The notes under the pieces: generated by a model
Told to the model about the DNA's origin: nothing
The model's input: only the letters and a program-made list of their open reading frames with translations
The model's database searches: none
In this document: positions 32,640-46,798 of the stretch, piece by piece
Layout of the letters: every line of letters begins with the position of its first letter
How positions within the stretch are numbered: position 1 is the stretch's first letter
Position numbers and translations under genes: made by a program
Source: Moniliella sp. 'wahieum'
Lineage: Eukaryota > Basidiomycota > Moniliellomycetes > Moniliellales > Moniliellaceae
Direction of reading: 5' to 3'
Assembly (NCBI GenBank): GCA_003971905.1
Contig: RSEE01000067.1
Coordinates: forward strand, 124,001-188,000
Length of the DNA stretch: 64,000 nucleotides

Positions 32640-32785
32640 TGTCCTCAGAGGAAGAAGGGTTCTTGGGTGCGTCCGTGGCACTTGGAAGTTCTTGTCGCAT
32701 TCTGCTTCTTGTCCCAATAGTAAAAGCAGCTCCTTCTTCCGGCATTCCAAAAGGCAATTCTGTGGTTCTTTGGCCTCTGTACCGC
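32640..32785 (+). repeat. degenerate dispersed repeat, copy B
   Basis: Partner of 545-690, in the same orientation, with roughly three quarters of positions matching by eye and several small indels. It begins about 240 bp downstream of the tRNA-Thr position. No ends, target-site duplications or frames are visible, so the type remains unknown. Confidence 0.6.
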
Positions 32786-34075
32786 GCTCCCATACGCGGA
32801 CATCGCCTCTATTGTGTCCGGACCCGCAACTACGTATAATGTCCTGAACTTTGTTGGGTTGCAGGGATGAGATCTCCCAAAAGGGAAATGAGGATAGAAG
32901 GAGAGCCTTTTGCGACGGCCCACTCAGGAGGTTTTGTACATAAAGATTCGAGTCTTATTAGGTAGTGCATAAAAAGGAGACATTTATAGGCCTCTGTAAG
33001 CCTGTGGTGATCGGTGAATGTTGAGCCACCGGGTGGCTCGAGTGTTTGACCAAGACCCCTTGAAGCTCTCCTCCGGCCTCTAAGGCCTAGGAGTTCCGTT
33101 GTTTTCTCCCTTCCTTTCCCTGTTCCGCAGCCGACACTTACATATAGCCCCTATGGTGGCGACTGATATTGGCTGCTTGTGATGTTCATTTGTTAGGTGT
33201 TGTTGGTTGGGTTCGACTATACCACCGCCGCCACTATAGTGTGCAACTGCATCCCCATCTCGACGACCACAATACTGGACACCGGACTCCAAGCTCCAAG
33301 TCTCAGATCTCATCATACATCAGTGAAGCCGTGACGGAACTGTGCGGCGGTTGTCCGATGATTTCGATAAGTAGACCGAGAGTGTGTTACGGGCTGGACC
33401 GGCCCCGTGGCAGGGTGAGATGACATGGAACGCCGCACAAGTGTTACAGGGACGCACCTGCGAGATCTCTGCTCTTGCCCTGTGTCCACACACATGATGT
33501 GCATGATGAGATGATGCGAGAGCGCTTCAGAGTCCTTCCCGCTATAGATCCGTTCTGTGAGAACAAAGAACGTCAATGGTGGAGAGAGTCTCTGAAGATC
33601 TGAAGCTTGAAGCTTGATGCATGCACTTGATGGTCGATGGTTCGCCTATCTCCATTCGGTGTGTTCTCAGGTCTCACTGGCTCACCACCACCCCTTTTTG
33701 TCGTCACATGTCACATGCATGTCACACATGCCATGCATGGAGGGGTTCTCTACGTTCTTGTGTGACATGTGAGATCGGAGATCCGCCCAATGTGACCTAG
33801 TGACGCCGTGACATGGGACGTGTGACCTGTGACCTGTGATGCCGAGCATGTGGTTGAGAAGCGAGAGCAGGGAAGCATGGATTGTAAACGCTGGGAACGT
33901 TGCATATGAGCTTGCCGGTTACCGGTTCCCAGGTTGAACACATCTCAACGTTTGTTTGTGGCCATAATGCAATCAATGGCCGATCATATGATCAAGCACA
34001 TCGTGCACAGCACGAGGCTGAAGGAAGCTTGAAGCGCTCAGGCTGAGCCTTCAGCCGCTGAATGAAGGAAGGCTG

Positions 34076-34345
34076 AAGCACACTGAAGTACTTTTGATTA
34101 TACTGATGTACTGATGGCACTGCGTTGATGATCGATGTCGATGAGTACTCAGTGAGTACTGAGATCGATGAGACCGAGTACTCAGTTACTCAGTACTCAG
34201 TCTGAGTACTGAGACTCAGTACTTAATCCTCACAGTACTCAGTATATTCAACACTCCCTCCCAACAGTAAAAAAACTCAACACTCAACACGTACTCAGTT
34301 ACTCAAAGTTCAACGTTCAACGTCCCCTAGTAACTAGTAACTAGT
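34076..34345. repeat. cluster of AGTACTCAGT-type palindromic words
   Basis: The words AGTACT, CAGTACTCAGT, TGAGTACTGAG and ACTCAGTTACTCA recur many times within 270 bp, then CTAGTAACTAGTAACTAGT and AACGTTCAACGTTC. Many are self-complementary or appear in both orientations, so the single strand could fold into several short hairpins. Confidence 0.75.
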
Positions 34346-35676
34346 AACGGAGTATTCTCAGAGACGCCAAGCGCTTCATCTTGAAGCGGGAGATCTGGGC
34401 TTGATCGATGATTGATGATTGAATATTGATGCCCAAGCGCTCACGCTTCCAGTCGACCTGGCTTTGACAGCCCAGCAGGAGCGCCTGAGCCCTTTTTGAG
34501 CGTAATAGAGCTCTGCTTTGCATTCATATCATTCATGGCAAAACGCACGTATAAGACAGAGGGACAAAAATATAGATGCTGTTGACAGGCTGATGCGCTG
34601 GCGCCCTCCAAGGGCGAGAGTAATCTTCAGACCTTGGTACTGTTGCAGTGTTTTAAACCAGTATGACCTTACGTGGCCCGTAGCGCGTGCATCCGTGGAG
34701 GGGGAGCGTCTGGGTGGGTAAGAGGGGTGCGGGCTGGTGATGCAGAGACCTACCACATATGATGTCACATGGCACACGGGATGGCTCGATGGCAGCATCG
34801 CCTCAAGCTTCAAGTTGAAGCTTCAAGCTCTTCAAGCCCAATCGCCCTGGGCCTGGGCCTGGAAAGGGAAGCGCCATCTGGGCTATTCAGGAAATAAGGA
34901 GACCAGTGCGCCAGAGCAGCCTGGACAGCCTGGGCGCGCCGCAGATGGGGGTGCAGCAGGGTGCAAGGCAGCGTAGCGCGCGAGGCCTAGGATGCGTGGT
35001 GAGAGGGCACGTGACATGGCTTCGGCTTTGCCCGGCGACGCGCCGGACAGAGCGCACTGAGTACTGAGCGCACTGAGCGCCTGAGCGCCTGAGCAGCACT
35101 GTGCGCGCGTCTGGACAGGCGGCACCTGCGCTGTGCTGCGGCTGCCCCCCGGCCCAGGTGGATACACCCATGGCATCCCGCATGGGGGCAGCGTTCGGGC
35201 GTGCCCTGGTGGGAGTCGGTGGGTGCGTGCTGGCCCGCGGCACTGGCGCCGTGCCTGCCCCCCGTGGGTCTGGCTGGTCTGAGATCGGGACGGTGTGAGA
35301 TCTGACCGGTGACGGTGCGCAGAGGAGTATGGCGTTGTTGTACATGCAAGCGCCACAGTGCCCGCCGGCTTCCCAGCAGCGAGCAGCTCTCATGCGCATG
35401 CGTCTCACCCAGTGTACAACACCCTGGCTGCAGCGCCTGCGACTGCCCCCTGCTGCGCCCGCGGCGAGCAGCGCACGCGCTGGGCTGGCCAGGGACCGAC
35501 TGTCTCCTTCCAGGGTGTCTTTCTTCTCGGTCACCTAGCCATCACTCTTCTTTCCGTTTCCACCGGCCCTCCATCTCCTGTTCTTGCTCTTCCTCCTGCT
35601 CCTTGCTCCTGCTGCTCCTGCTGCTCCTGCTGCTCCTCCTCCTCCTCCTCCGCCCTCCTATTCTCCCCCCATCGCC

Positions 35677-38442
<2,766 letters not shown>

Positions 38443-39155
38443 GCCCTGCGCCCTGCTCCTAGCGCCCTAAGCGCCTAAACCGGCTTCCTTCCTGCTGCTG
38501 CGCTGGCATGCTTGCCTGACCAACCTAACCCACTCTCGGGCGTGTTTCTCTCATTAGGCTGATTCTCACTGCCTATTCCGTGTCCCTTTTCAGTAACCTT
38601 GGCACCTCCCCCTCCTACCCCCGTGCCACTTGCCCGTTTTGTTCCGATACCATCTCATCCATACCGCACATTGCCTGGTCTCGCTTGTTAAAACGGCCAG
38701 AGCAAACAGCACCTTAGTTCTCACCTTTTCAGAAGCTGTAGAGGAAAACTGACCATGGTGCTATTAGGGCATTCAAATATGGGCATGCACGTCCATCCCG
38801 GCTGTGCATCATGACCTCACAGTGAGAGGGTTGTCTGTTGAGCGGAAGACTCTCTAAAATGATCGTATAGGATAGCTGGAAGAACGAAGAGAGAGAATGA
38901 TGGTACAGGGGTTACCCAATAACAGCGGTATAATCGCAGGGCAAAGAGTATGGGCGAAATCAACGCTGAGGCGTTGACCGTTACTTTGAAGTCTGGTACG
39001 AGACAGATGGGCTGCCAAGCCAGCTGGACTTGGCTCTGCTCTCAATGGACTGGCGTCTTCAATCGCCATGCTCTTCCATGGTGCAGGAGGAAAAGGGGAG
39101 GAAAGACGATACGCATCATTATTGGTGAAAAAATGTAAGGTCACCGTTTATATAA
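38443..39155. other. intergenic region
   Basis: This is the 3' flank of the kinase gene and the 5' flank of tRNA-Gly. I see no gene. A TATATAAG just before 39156 may help position RNA polymerase III. Confidence 0.5.
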
Positions 39156-39240
39156 GCTTCAATGGGTTAGTGGTATTCTATATCGTTGCCATCACGAAGT
39201 GTGCGTCGATATGACAGGGGTTCGATTCCCCTTTGAAGCA
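39156..39240 (+). tRNA. tRNA-Gly (GCC) with an intron
   Basis: Acceptor GCTTCAA pairs with TTGAAGC, with discriminator A. The anticodon stem is TATCG/CGATA and the loop TTGCCA gives anticodon GCC. A 14-nt intron follows position 37. The T arm is AGGGG-TTCGATT-CCCCT. Six T residues directly after the gene form the RNA polymerase III terminator. The mature length is 71 nt. Confidence 0.92.
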
Positions 39241-40438
39241 TTTTTTGGCTCATGAACATGCATTAAACGTGCGAGTGGACAGCCCGTATCCTCCCATTCG
39301 AAGAGGGTAAGCTCATGAGCATGTTAAAGTGATTTCCCTTCGTATAGGTATAACTTGGCAATAAAAACGTGCTTCTCGATCTCGGGGTTTTTGGAGTCAA
39401 CAGTATGTTATATGGCTCTGCCGCGTCACTTCTAGATTCCTTTTAGTACCACGGGGACCACATTGTTTTAATGGACCTATAATAGGGTGCCTGCTGGACA
39501 GAAAGATGAGAAGGTGAGGGATTGGAGCCCGAGTTGGGTCTGGGTGCAGAGGTATCTATATAGGAGGCCGGCCTAGACACAGGGCCAGTGGTGAGGCACA
39601 CAGGACAGAATCATGCCACAGAGGGAACAGGGGCAGTGTCTCACGCTGGCGCGATACCCGCAGCGTGATGGAAGCCGATGGAACCGAGGTGAACCTGGTC
39701 TACCGCCTGGGAGCCGGAAAGGACCGCAGTCTACATGCATAGATGATGGACAGGTATGCGCTTTGTTCTGTCACTTCCGTGGTTGAGGGGGTGCCGAGTG
39801 CGAAGTCGAGAGAGAAGAAATCCCGAGCTTCCGCAATCGCGGGTTATCGACGATTGTTGTCTCGATCCAAGCTTGGTGCGGGGCCCCACACACGTGACGT
39901 GCACATCACACACCAGAGAGAGGAGACGGCTACTGATTAATGATGGACGCGAGACACCCTTTCATCGGAAAGAATAGGAGGTTTGATTGGGTGGTTGCGT
40001 GTGTTCGCTGTCCCCAATGCTCTCTCAGAGGAGTCACTAGTCACTAGTCATGGGGCGGTGGTGGTGGTGCCCAAAGGAACTTGCAAACCAAAGCGCGGAG
40101 GCCCCGTAACTAGCGTGACTACATAGGAGTGACTATAAACAAAACGTACGCGGCGGCTGCGCCGCTTTTTTAATAGGAGTCACTGACTAGTACTGGCCGG
40201 CTGGCTGCCATGACAGGCTGACAGCTTTCAATTCCACGACATGCTCGCATCACCCTCCACCACCTCCGCCATCGGCATTGCTGCCTTTGCTTTTCTTGCC
40301 TCGTCCCTGTCGCAGCGCAGAGGCTTAGTCCGCACCAAGTCGACCTCCGCGTGCATCGTGTATCGCTCTGCTCTCTGTGGGTGTGCGCTGCGCGCCTATC
40401 GGTCTCCTTGCCGCGCCGGCTGTGGCGCATTCTCCGCC
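39241..40438. other. intergenic region
   Basis: No gene can be supported. A TATCTATATAGG element near 39550 is followed by a short frame from 39613 to about 39730 ending at GACAG|GTATGC, which could be a first exon, but no partner exon is visible. TCACTAGTCACTAGTCA words lie near 40036. The pyrimidine-rich DNA at 40235-40300 precedes the Gln-rich gene. Confidence 0.45.
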
Positions 40439-42264
40439 ATGGCGCCATTTCACACTGGACACAAGCGCAAGCACGTTCACAACCCCTCCTGCCCACCTCC
40501 TCCGCGCTTCGGTGTCCATTGCCAACCCACGCACTCTCCACAGCAGCAGCAGCAGCAGCCGCAACTGCAACCACAACCACAACCACAACTGCAACAGCCG
40601 CAGCAGCAACCACAGCAGCAGCAGCAGCAGCAACCCACGCAACAACAAACAACAACAACAACAGCAGCAGCAGCAGCCCCATTGCTGCCCACGCCTCACC
40701 CACACCAGACACTCCCGCAAAACACCTTGCCCCCATGGCGTACCCCACTCCAGGGGCAGGATATGGCACGCAACAGATTGTCTATGCCTCTCCCGCGCCA
40801 ATGTACCTTCGTTTTGTCCCTGGGACTGCCTACATGGCTCCTACCCTGGGTCCACACCCGCCCCCTATTACGCCTTCCACCCCCCAGCCCCCGGCTTCCC
40901 CTGCAGCCCCTTCCCACCCACTCTCAATCCCATCGTACCCCTCCCGGTGCCGGTGCCGGTGCCAGTGCCAGTGGCCATGCCTGCGCCCGCAGCCCCACTC
41001 GTACATGCTCAGCAGCCTATGACCACTGATGCTCCAGCCAGCTCCGCCCCGGTCTCGCACCGCAACCGGCTGCAGATCCTCAAGCGCCGCACGTCAAAGG
41101 GCACGCCTTGCCCAGCATCTGGAGTCTCATCAACACCAGCGGCTTCTTCCATGTCTCATCCTCGCCCCATCCCCTCCTCGCCAACCTGAACCGAGTTCGA
41201 CCCCGGCACTGCATCCTGCGCCGACCCTGGCATCTTCCCATGCTTCGGACACCTCCACGCCCCACGCAACCGTAACCCCCCTGCCTCGCGCCTCTGCTCC
41301 ATAGTATGCGAATGCGAGATCTGCAGCTTCCCTCCACTCATGCCACCCAGGGGTGACTCCACCGCCCCTGCAACCTCCACCCAAGCATCCGCAAGAGCCG
41401 GCGCCTCGGCTCTCCAGACCGAACCTGTGCGTTCCTCTCCCACAACTTCGGAGCCGGCTGCGGAGCTCCAAGGCGCCCCAACACCCTCGGCAATCCCAGC
41501 CTCAGAGCCCGAGCCCGCGCCGGGGGCCGGGGACCAGCCAACGCCGCAGCCCAGTTCTATACCCGAACTAGCCGGCTCGGTTGCAAATATGGATTTGACG
41601 CTGCGGCCGCCGCCTTGGCTCGAACCAGCGTCCTGGAATGCTCGAACTCCTTGGATGGGCCCGACGACGCGTGCCAGATGCCGCACCGGCCGTGGACCCC
41701 AGGGTCGTCGCCGAGCCTCCGCCTGAGCTCCAAGGCCGTTCCTTCTCGTGCGCCATTCTGGATGTAGCACCTGACATGGGGCCGTGCGAGATCCCCTCCG
41801 CCTTCGGACGATGCGGACCCCATCGGCCCTTGGGCAACCTTGTCTACCGCCTTCCTGACCCACCTCAGCCATTGGTCATTCCTTGCCCTCCGAGCCGCTT
41901 GATCCGCCACCCCCTCTCTCCTGTTTTGCCCACCCAACCTATATGGCATGTAGGCGTATGGCAAACCCCCGAGTACCAGCGATGGACAACCCGCCACTTG
42001 TACGTCACCCCCGCCCCTGTTTTCAAGAGTTAAGTATATAGCAGAACTGACGCAGTCTACTCTTTTCTTTTAGGTACCCACCCGAGCCCCCTGCGACTTG
42101 GACTTGTACCCCTCGGCGAATGCTAAGGAAGACGACGAGAATGCGTACAATGAAGGTTCAGCTGCTGCCAACATTCCTTTTTATCGCCGCGGCTTTGACC
42201 CTGAAACGGGAGAAAGCACTTCTCTGCTCCCCCCTCCTCCTCTAGAGGAGAGATGGCGACGCTG
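40439..42264 (+). CDS. unknown Gln/Pro-rich protein
   Basis: I do not recognise it. The start ATG at 40439 (CGCCATGG) gives MAPFHTGHKRKHVHNP. A Gln-rich tract encoded by CAG/CAA runs follows (about 40540-40650), then Thr/Ala. A Tyr/Pro-rich stretch comes next (GAGYGTQQIVYASPAPMYL) and a Val-Pro repeat near 40945-40975. The most protein-like part is the end, 41700-42030, with RSFSCAILDVAPDMGP, GRCGPHRPLGNLVYRLPDP and WHVGVWQTPEYQRWTTRHLY, which looks like a folded domain I cannot place. A short intron fits at 42029-42073 and the last exon is acidic, ending EERWRR. An upstream in-frame start at 40241 would add a 66-residue leader. Frame shifts occur after the Gln tract and near 41180-41640. The Gln-rich composition suggests an RNA-binding or transcription-related role, which is a guess. 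Confidence 0.5.
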
Positions 42265-43398
42265 AGCCCAGCACTCTCCGCGGACATGGCACGGGAAAAA
42301 ACGAAATGTGAGCAGCATGTCTTCCATCTTCGGGTGGCGGGCACCAAGCACATCGGCAACGCCATCATCTGGAGGCAAAATGTGGCTCTCAACCAGCAGC
42401 TTTTACTCTCTCCCTGTGCCGCCGTCTGTAGCGCCTGTACTGCGGTGGCATCGCGGGGGCGCCAACCGTTAGTCCGCTCCGTTTCGTTCCTACCGGGTCT
42501 TCCACGTCGCAGGCCCACCGTCTTCTCTCCGACTGGTGGAAACAGCGGCCTCGGACATTTCAGGCGCACCTGAGTCCATTGAATTCCCCCCGGCCCCCAT
42601 GACAGCTCCCCCGCATACTCTGGAATGCACACGGTCGGATACGGGGGGCGATCGGTTGAGTGAGGCTCTGACACTTCCATCGTGGCCCAAGTCGAGACGC
42701 GCCCCGTCACGGCGAGCGCTGTGCCGGGCCGAACCTTTAAGAGCGGTGTTGGCGTGAACCCATTGCGGATAAACGGGCACTAGCGCAATCAGGCCGCACC
42801 TTCGCATTAGGTTGACCAAATGCGCCCCCCCCCCTCCCCTCTGTTTCCTTGAATACGGGGTTCCCTTCCACGTACATACGCTTGTTTCTCCCTTTTGTTT
42901 TGGACTGTTCTCTTGGTTGTCCTTTTTTTGACCGACACCTCTCTGCATGCCCAGCCTAGCCTTGATTGGGCCTCGTGACTCTCGCACTCGCACGCCTTCC
43001 ATTCTGTCCCGTTCTGTCCCATTCTGTCCTCGCTTCCTGTGGGCTGATACCCCCACACGTTTTTCTTTCCCCGTGCGCATTGGCGTTCGTCTCGGTCGCC
43101 CCTACAAGCTTGGGGGTCTGTACTCCCTCTTCCATTGTTGATGCAGCGCTGCCATGAGTAGATGTGGGGGCTGTGGGAGGGGGGCAGGAGTGAGCTTCGC
43201 CTCGAATACCATTCTGGTAAACCGTAACTGTGAATGTCGCGCGTTTACTGGCATACTTCCACAGATCCCCCATATTAGAGTTGTCAGAGTTCCATAGCAA
43301 AGTGGAGATCGGACGAAACCAAACGCTTCTTCCTCTACAGCTGAGCTCCGAGTCCTTGCACCATGGCTGGCTGTGGCTCCAATGGCCGCACTGCTCAG
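42265..43398. other. intergenic region between convergent genes
   Basis: No gene is supported. Open frames on both strands are short and lack domains. A C-run lies near 42830 and direct TTCTGTCC repeats near 43003-43028. Confidence 0.45.
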
Positions 43399-46300
43399 CT
43401 AGGCAGCGGAGGGAGAGAGCGTACAAAGTGCCGGTGTGCTGCCGTCATGTGCTGTTGCGCCTATGCTGGCTTCCGCTCCCAAGTCCCCAAGCTGCCTTGC
43501 ACGCAGATGGGGCTGCTCTGGGGGATGCGAAACCCATGTGCATGATCTGGAAAAGAGGATGAATTGGGGATTCAATAGCCCACTACTGAACATACAGACC
43601 ATTCCCCTCGACTCGGCGGGAGACCGCTTCCTCCCCAGCCGCGTTAAGCCAGTGTTTCTCCACTTGGCGTACATATGCATCGACCCCACCTCAAGTACTT
43701 GATCCGGCCTTGGTGCCACATACACTCGGCCGCGTCGGTAGAGTGGGTCAGCAGCCTGCTCCGCCGTAGCGGTTCCACCATCAACACGCGCCAGTACGCG
43801 ACGAGCTTCGTCGATCGTATGGCGCGTAGCAGGGTCGGGGTCTTCCTCGTTTGCCCCCTCCAGGCCTAACCGATCGGCCAGAGCCACTTCAGGTTGCATC
43901 AACCGCTTGACAGCTGCCCGGTCATGGGAAACGAGCAGCACAGCACCCGGGAACGCACATAGCGCCTCGCCCAGCGCTCGCCGAATCCGAATCCAGATGC
44001 TGCGCGTCGCTTGTCAGCACGAGGAGGTGGGGACCGTACCACGTCACGGCCGCCAACCCCACACGCACTTTTTGACCTCCACTCAGCGACGCAAGTGGCT
44101 GTGCATCAACCGTGCGCCACGCAGACCAAAGCGAGCCAAGTGGCACGCAACTGGTGCGTCATGTCCTTGCCCGTCCCCGCCGCAGCTGCGGCCGAAGGGT
44201 CGTCCTGTACCTGCTGCGCTAGCCAGGAGAGGGCAGTGGGCGCGTCCCGACCCGTGCTGGCCAGACGCGACAGACTCTCAATCGTGTCTTGGTCGTACAC
44301 GGCAATCCGGGCACGTGCATGTCGCTCCACTCGCCCCGTATCCGCACTCACTGCCCCCATGATCAATTTGACCAACGTTGATTTCCCCTGCCCATTCTGC
44401 CCCACTAGCGCATCCGTTCCCCAGCCCCAATCGTCAGCGACACATCGCTCAGCGCGGCAAGTTTGGCGCCTGGATAGGTAAAGGTGGCATGGTCCACATG
44501 GACCATGGCGCCGGGGAACCGAAGGTCGTTCGGTTCGGGGAAGGCAAAACTAATTTCGTCGTCGGCCGTGTCCTGCTCAATCTCACCACGCGTGGTCAAG
44601 TGGAACCCGGCCAGATCGCGGTTCAGCTTGAAACGGGTGCCCTTGGCGCTCCGTTCCAGCCCCCAGCGGTCGTCCAGCTTGTGCTGCTTCATTTGATTTG
44701 TTTCATGCGCCTGTCATCGTGCGAAGCCTTGGCCCGCTTGTACCCCTCAGCAATCGATTTGGTCATGGCCTCCTTCTTCTTATCGAGCGAGGCCTGTTGT
44801 CGAGCCGAGGCAAGGCGGCGGCGAGCGAGATCACTTTCGTAGGCAGTCAAGTTGCCTTCGAAATAGGTCAACTTTTGGTGCCGTAGAATGATCACTTCCT
44901 CCGCCACACTGTCCACAAACGCACGGTCATGGCTCACCACCACCACTGTCGCCGTTGCTTCGGAGATGAAGCGTTCGAGCCACAGGACCGCAGGCAGATC
45001 CAGGTAATTCGTCGGCTCATCCAGCAACAGAATATCACTTGGTTTGAGCAGCGCGGATGCCAGCGCCGCACGAGCCTTCCAGCCTCCAGACAAGTTAGCG
45101 TACGGTCCAGTGATTTGGGTTTGGCTAAAGCCAAGACCATGAAGCAGTTCGGCTGCACGCGCTTCCGCACTGGCCACATCAAACGTTTCCTCCAAAAGCG
45201 TCACCAAGCTCGTGTACGTCGTCGCTGCGTCTTCCCGCCACGGCCGCTTTTTCAGCTGCTGCTCCAGTGTCCCACTGCCCGGTTGCAACGCGCTGACTTG
45301 GGCCATCGCCGCGTCCAACTCAGCTTCCGCCGCATTCAGCTCACGCCGAGCCTCACTCCCCCGTGCACCGGTACGTTGGAGTGCGTGCCGTTTAGCTTCG
45401 GCCAGCGCATGCCGAGCTTGTTGCACGTCATACTGGGCCTGCGCACGTGCTACTTGGCCTTCGTCCGTGCCATCCAGTGCGGCAGCCAAGGATGCAGCGG
45501 AAGCCTCGAGACGCACCCGTTCCGATCGGCCAGGAGCACGGTAGATAAAGTGGAGAGAGGGGCAGATGTGGCTGTGTCGCCGCTGTCGCTGGTGGAGGGT
45601 TGACCAACAGATCATGCTCTACCTGGGAAACAAGGAGGATTCGCAAAGTACGTGGTACGGCGGGGATTAAACGATCGGCAATGCTTTTGAGCAAGGTGGA
45701 TTTGCCCGTGCCATTGCGGCGTACATGACATAGTGCACGCCTTGCTTTAAACGCAAATGGGCACCCGCCAAGATTTCGTGCCCCGCAATAGCCAAGTTGA
45801 CGTCCTTCAAGTCAAGCTAGCGTTCTCATCCGTGTCAGTAGGCCGATTCCAATCGGTCTCGTTCCCCGCCCAAATTACAACCAAAGGAAACGGAGGACAC
45901 ACGCACCTCGCGCGACGCCGTGTCAGTGGCATCCAGGGCAAAACGAGATACTTGGCTCGTAGCGATAATCTTTGGTCCGCTCCCGAGCCAGGAAGAGCAC
46001 GACCAGCTCGGATAGGTCCAAGTCGACAGCAGCGGAGACTGGCGCCTGTCTCTTGTACAGCAGATGATACCGAGGCTGGAGGGGCGGGGGCCGAGGCGGC
46101 GGATGCCTTGGGCGGCTTGGGCTTGGTCGGAGGCGAAGGGCCGGGGCGAGGCGGCGAGGCAGGGGGCGGTGGAGAGGGGGGCTGTAGCACTGGCTGCAGG
46201 AGAGGCTAGTTGGTCCTTCCATGCGTCCAGGAGGTCGTTGGCAACCCGCTTCCCAGACCCAGCATCCGACAAGATGGGACGAGCCTTGGTGGTAAGCACG

Positions 46301-46798
46301 GCAAAGGCTTGGGTGGGGTCCGAAGCTGAGGCCTGGACGTAGGTGGCTAGGACGGTGCGGAGTGAGGCGTCGGTGCGCAAGGCGCGTAGGGTGCTCAGCA
46401 ATGTAGCGTCAATCCCACCCATCAGCGTCTCCACCTTGGCTGCAACCTGGTCGGGTGGCAAAGGCGGGGTTGGAGCGGCGGTCGCAGGCGTCAGGGGTAC
46501 GCCCGCGGGAGGGACATCGGGGCCCGAAGGTAGCCGCTCCGAGACGATCGTTTTCCACTTGGCCATCAGCTCCTCGCCGCACGCTTTCCTGCGCCGGCAT
46601 CGGCAAGGATAGGACGGGCAGCCTTGGTAAGCTGGTCAAAGGAGCGCCCTCGGCCGAGCCCGAGGTGGCTGCGGCGTGGGCGTAGGCAGCGAGCACCTTG
46701 CGCAGCGCGGGCTCGCGGCCGAGGGCAGTGAGGGTGGAGCGCAGCACAGCGTCGACGGCAGCCAGCAGAGCGTCGACGCGCGTATCCATCGTGTCCAT
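43399..46798 (-). CDS. ABCF-family ATPase with a duplicated N-terminal domain
   Basis: A soluble twin-cassette ABC ATPase of the ABCF type, which acts on ribosomes or translation factors and not as a membrane pump. The ATG at 46798 starts MDTMDTRVDALLAAVDAVL. Two related segments of about 80 residues follow: ALRKVLAAYAHAAATS...KAARPILADAGAGKRA and SLRTVLATYVQASASD...KARPILSDAGSGKRV. An intron fits at 45817-45906 (GTGCGT). Cassette 1 has NGTGKSTLLKSIADRL, signature NLSGGWKARAAL and Walker B ILLLDEPTNYLD. A charged linker follows (LDKKKEAMTKSIAEGYKRAK). Cassette 2 has VGQNGQGKSTLVKLIMG and SLSGGQKVRVGLAAVTWYG, but its Walker B reads LLVLTSDAQHLD and lacks the Asp-Glu pair. The H-loop SHDRA is present. 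Several one-base shifts are needed. The C terminus is uncertain after about 43690. Confidence 0.82.

Larger units (their letters stand above)
32402..35676. other. 3.3-kb gene-free region
   Basis: No coding region is supported. It contains the second copy of the dispersed repeat, a block of CATG/TGCATG words (33600-33860), a dense AGTACTCAGT block (34076-34345), and GAAGCTTGAAGCTT words near 33602 and 34803-34835. From about 34840 to 35560 the DNA becomes GC-rich and then CT-rich, with (CTGCTC)n and (CTC)n microsatellites at about 35600-35652 just before the kinase ATG. Confidence 0.6.

Noticed and set aside
39613-39730. Possible first exon ending GACAG|GTATGC
   Set aside because: No second exon with matching phase and no recognisable motif downstream.
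40170-40801. Minus-strand Leu/Val/Cys-rich frames
   Set aside because: Reverse reading of the CAG/CAA Gln tract on the plus strand.
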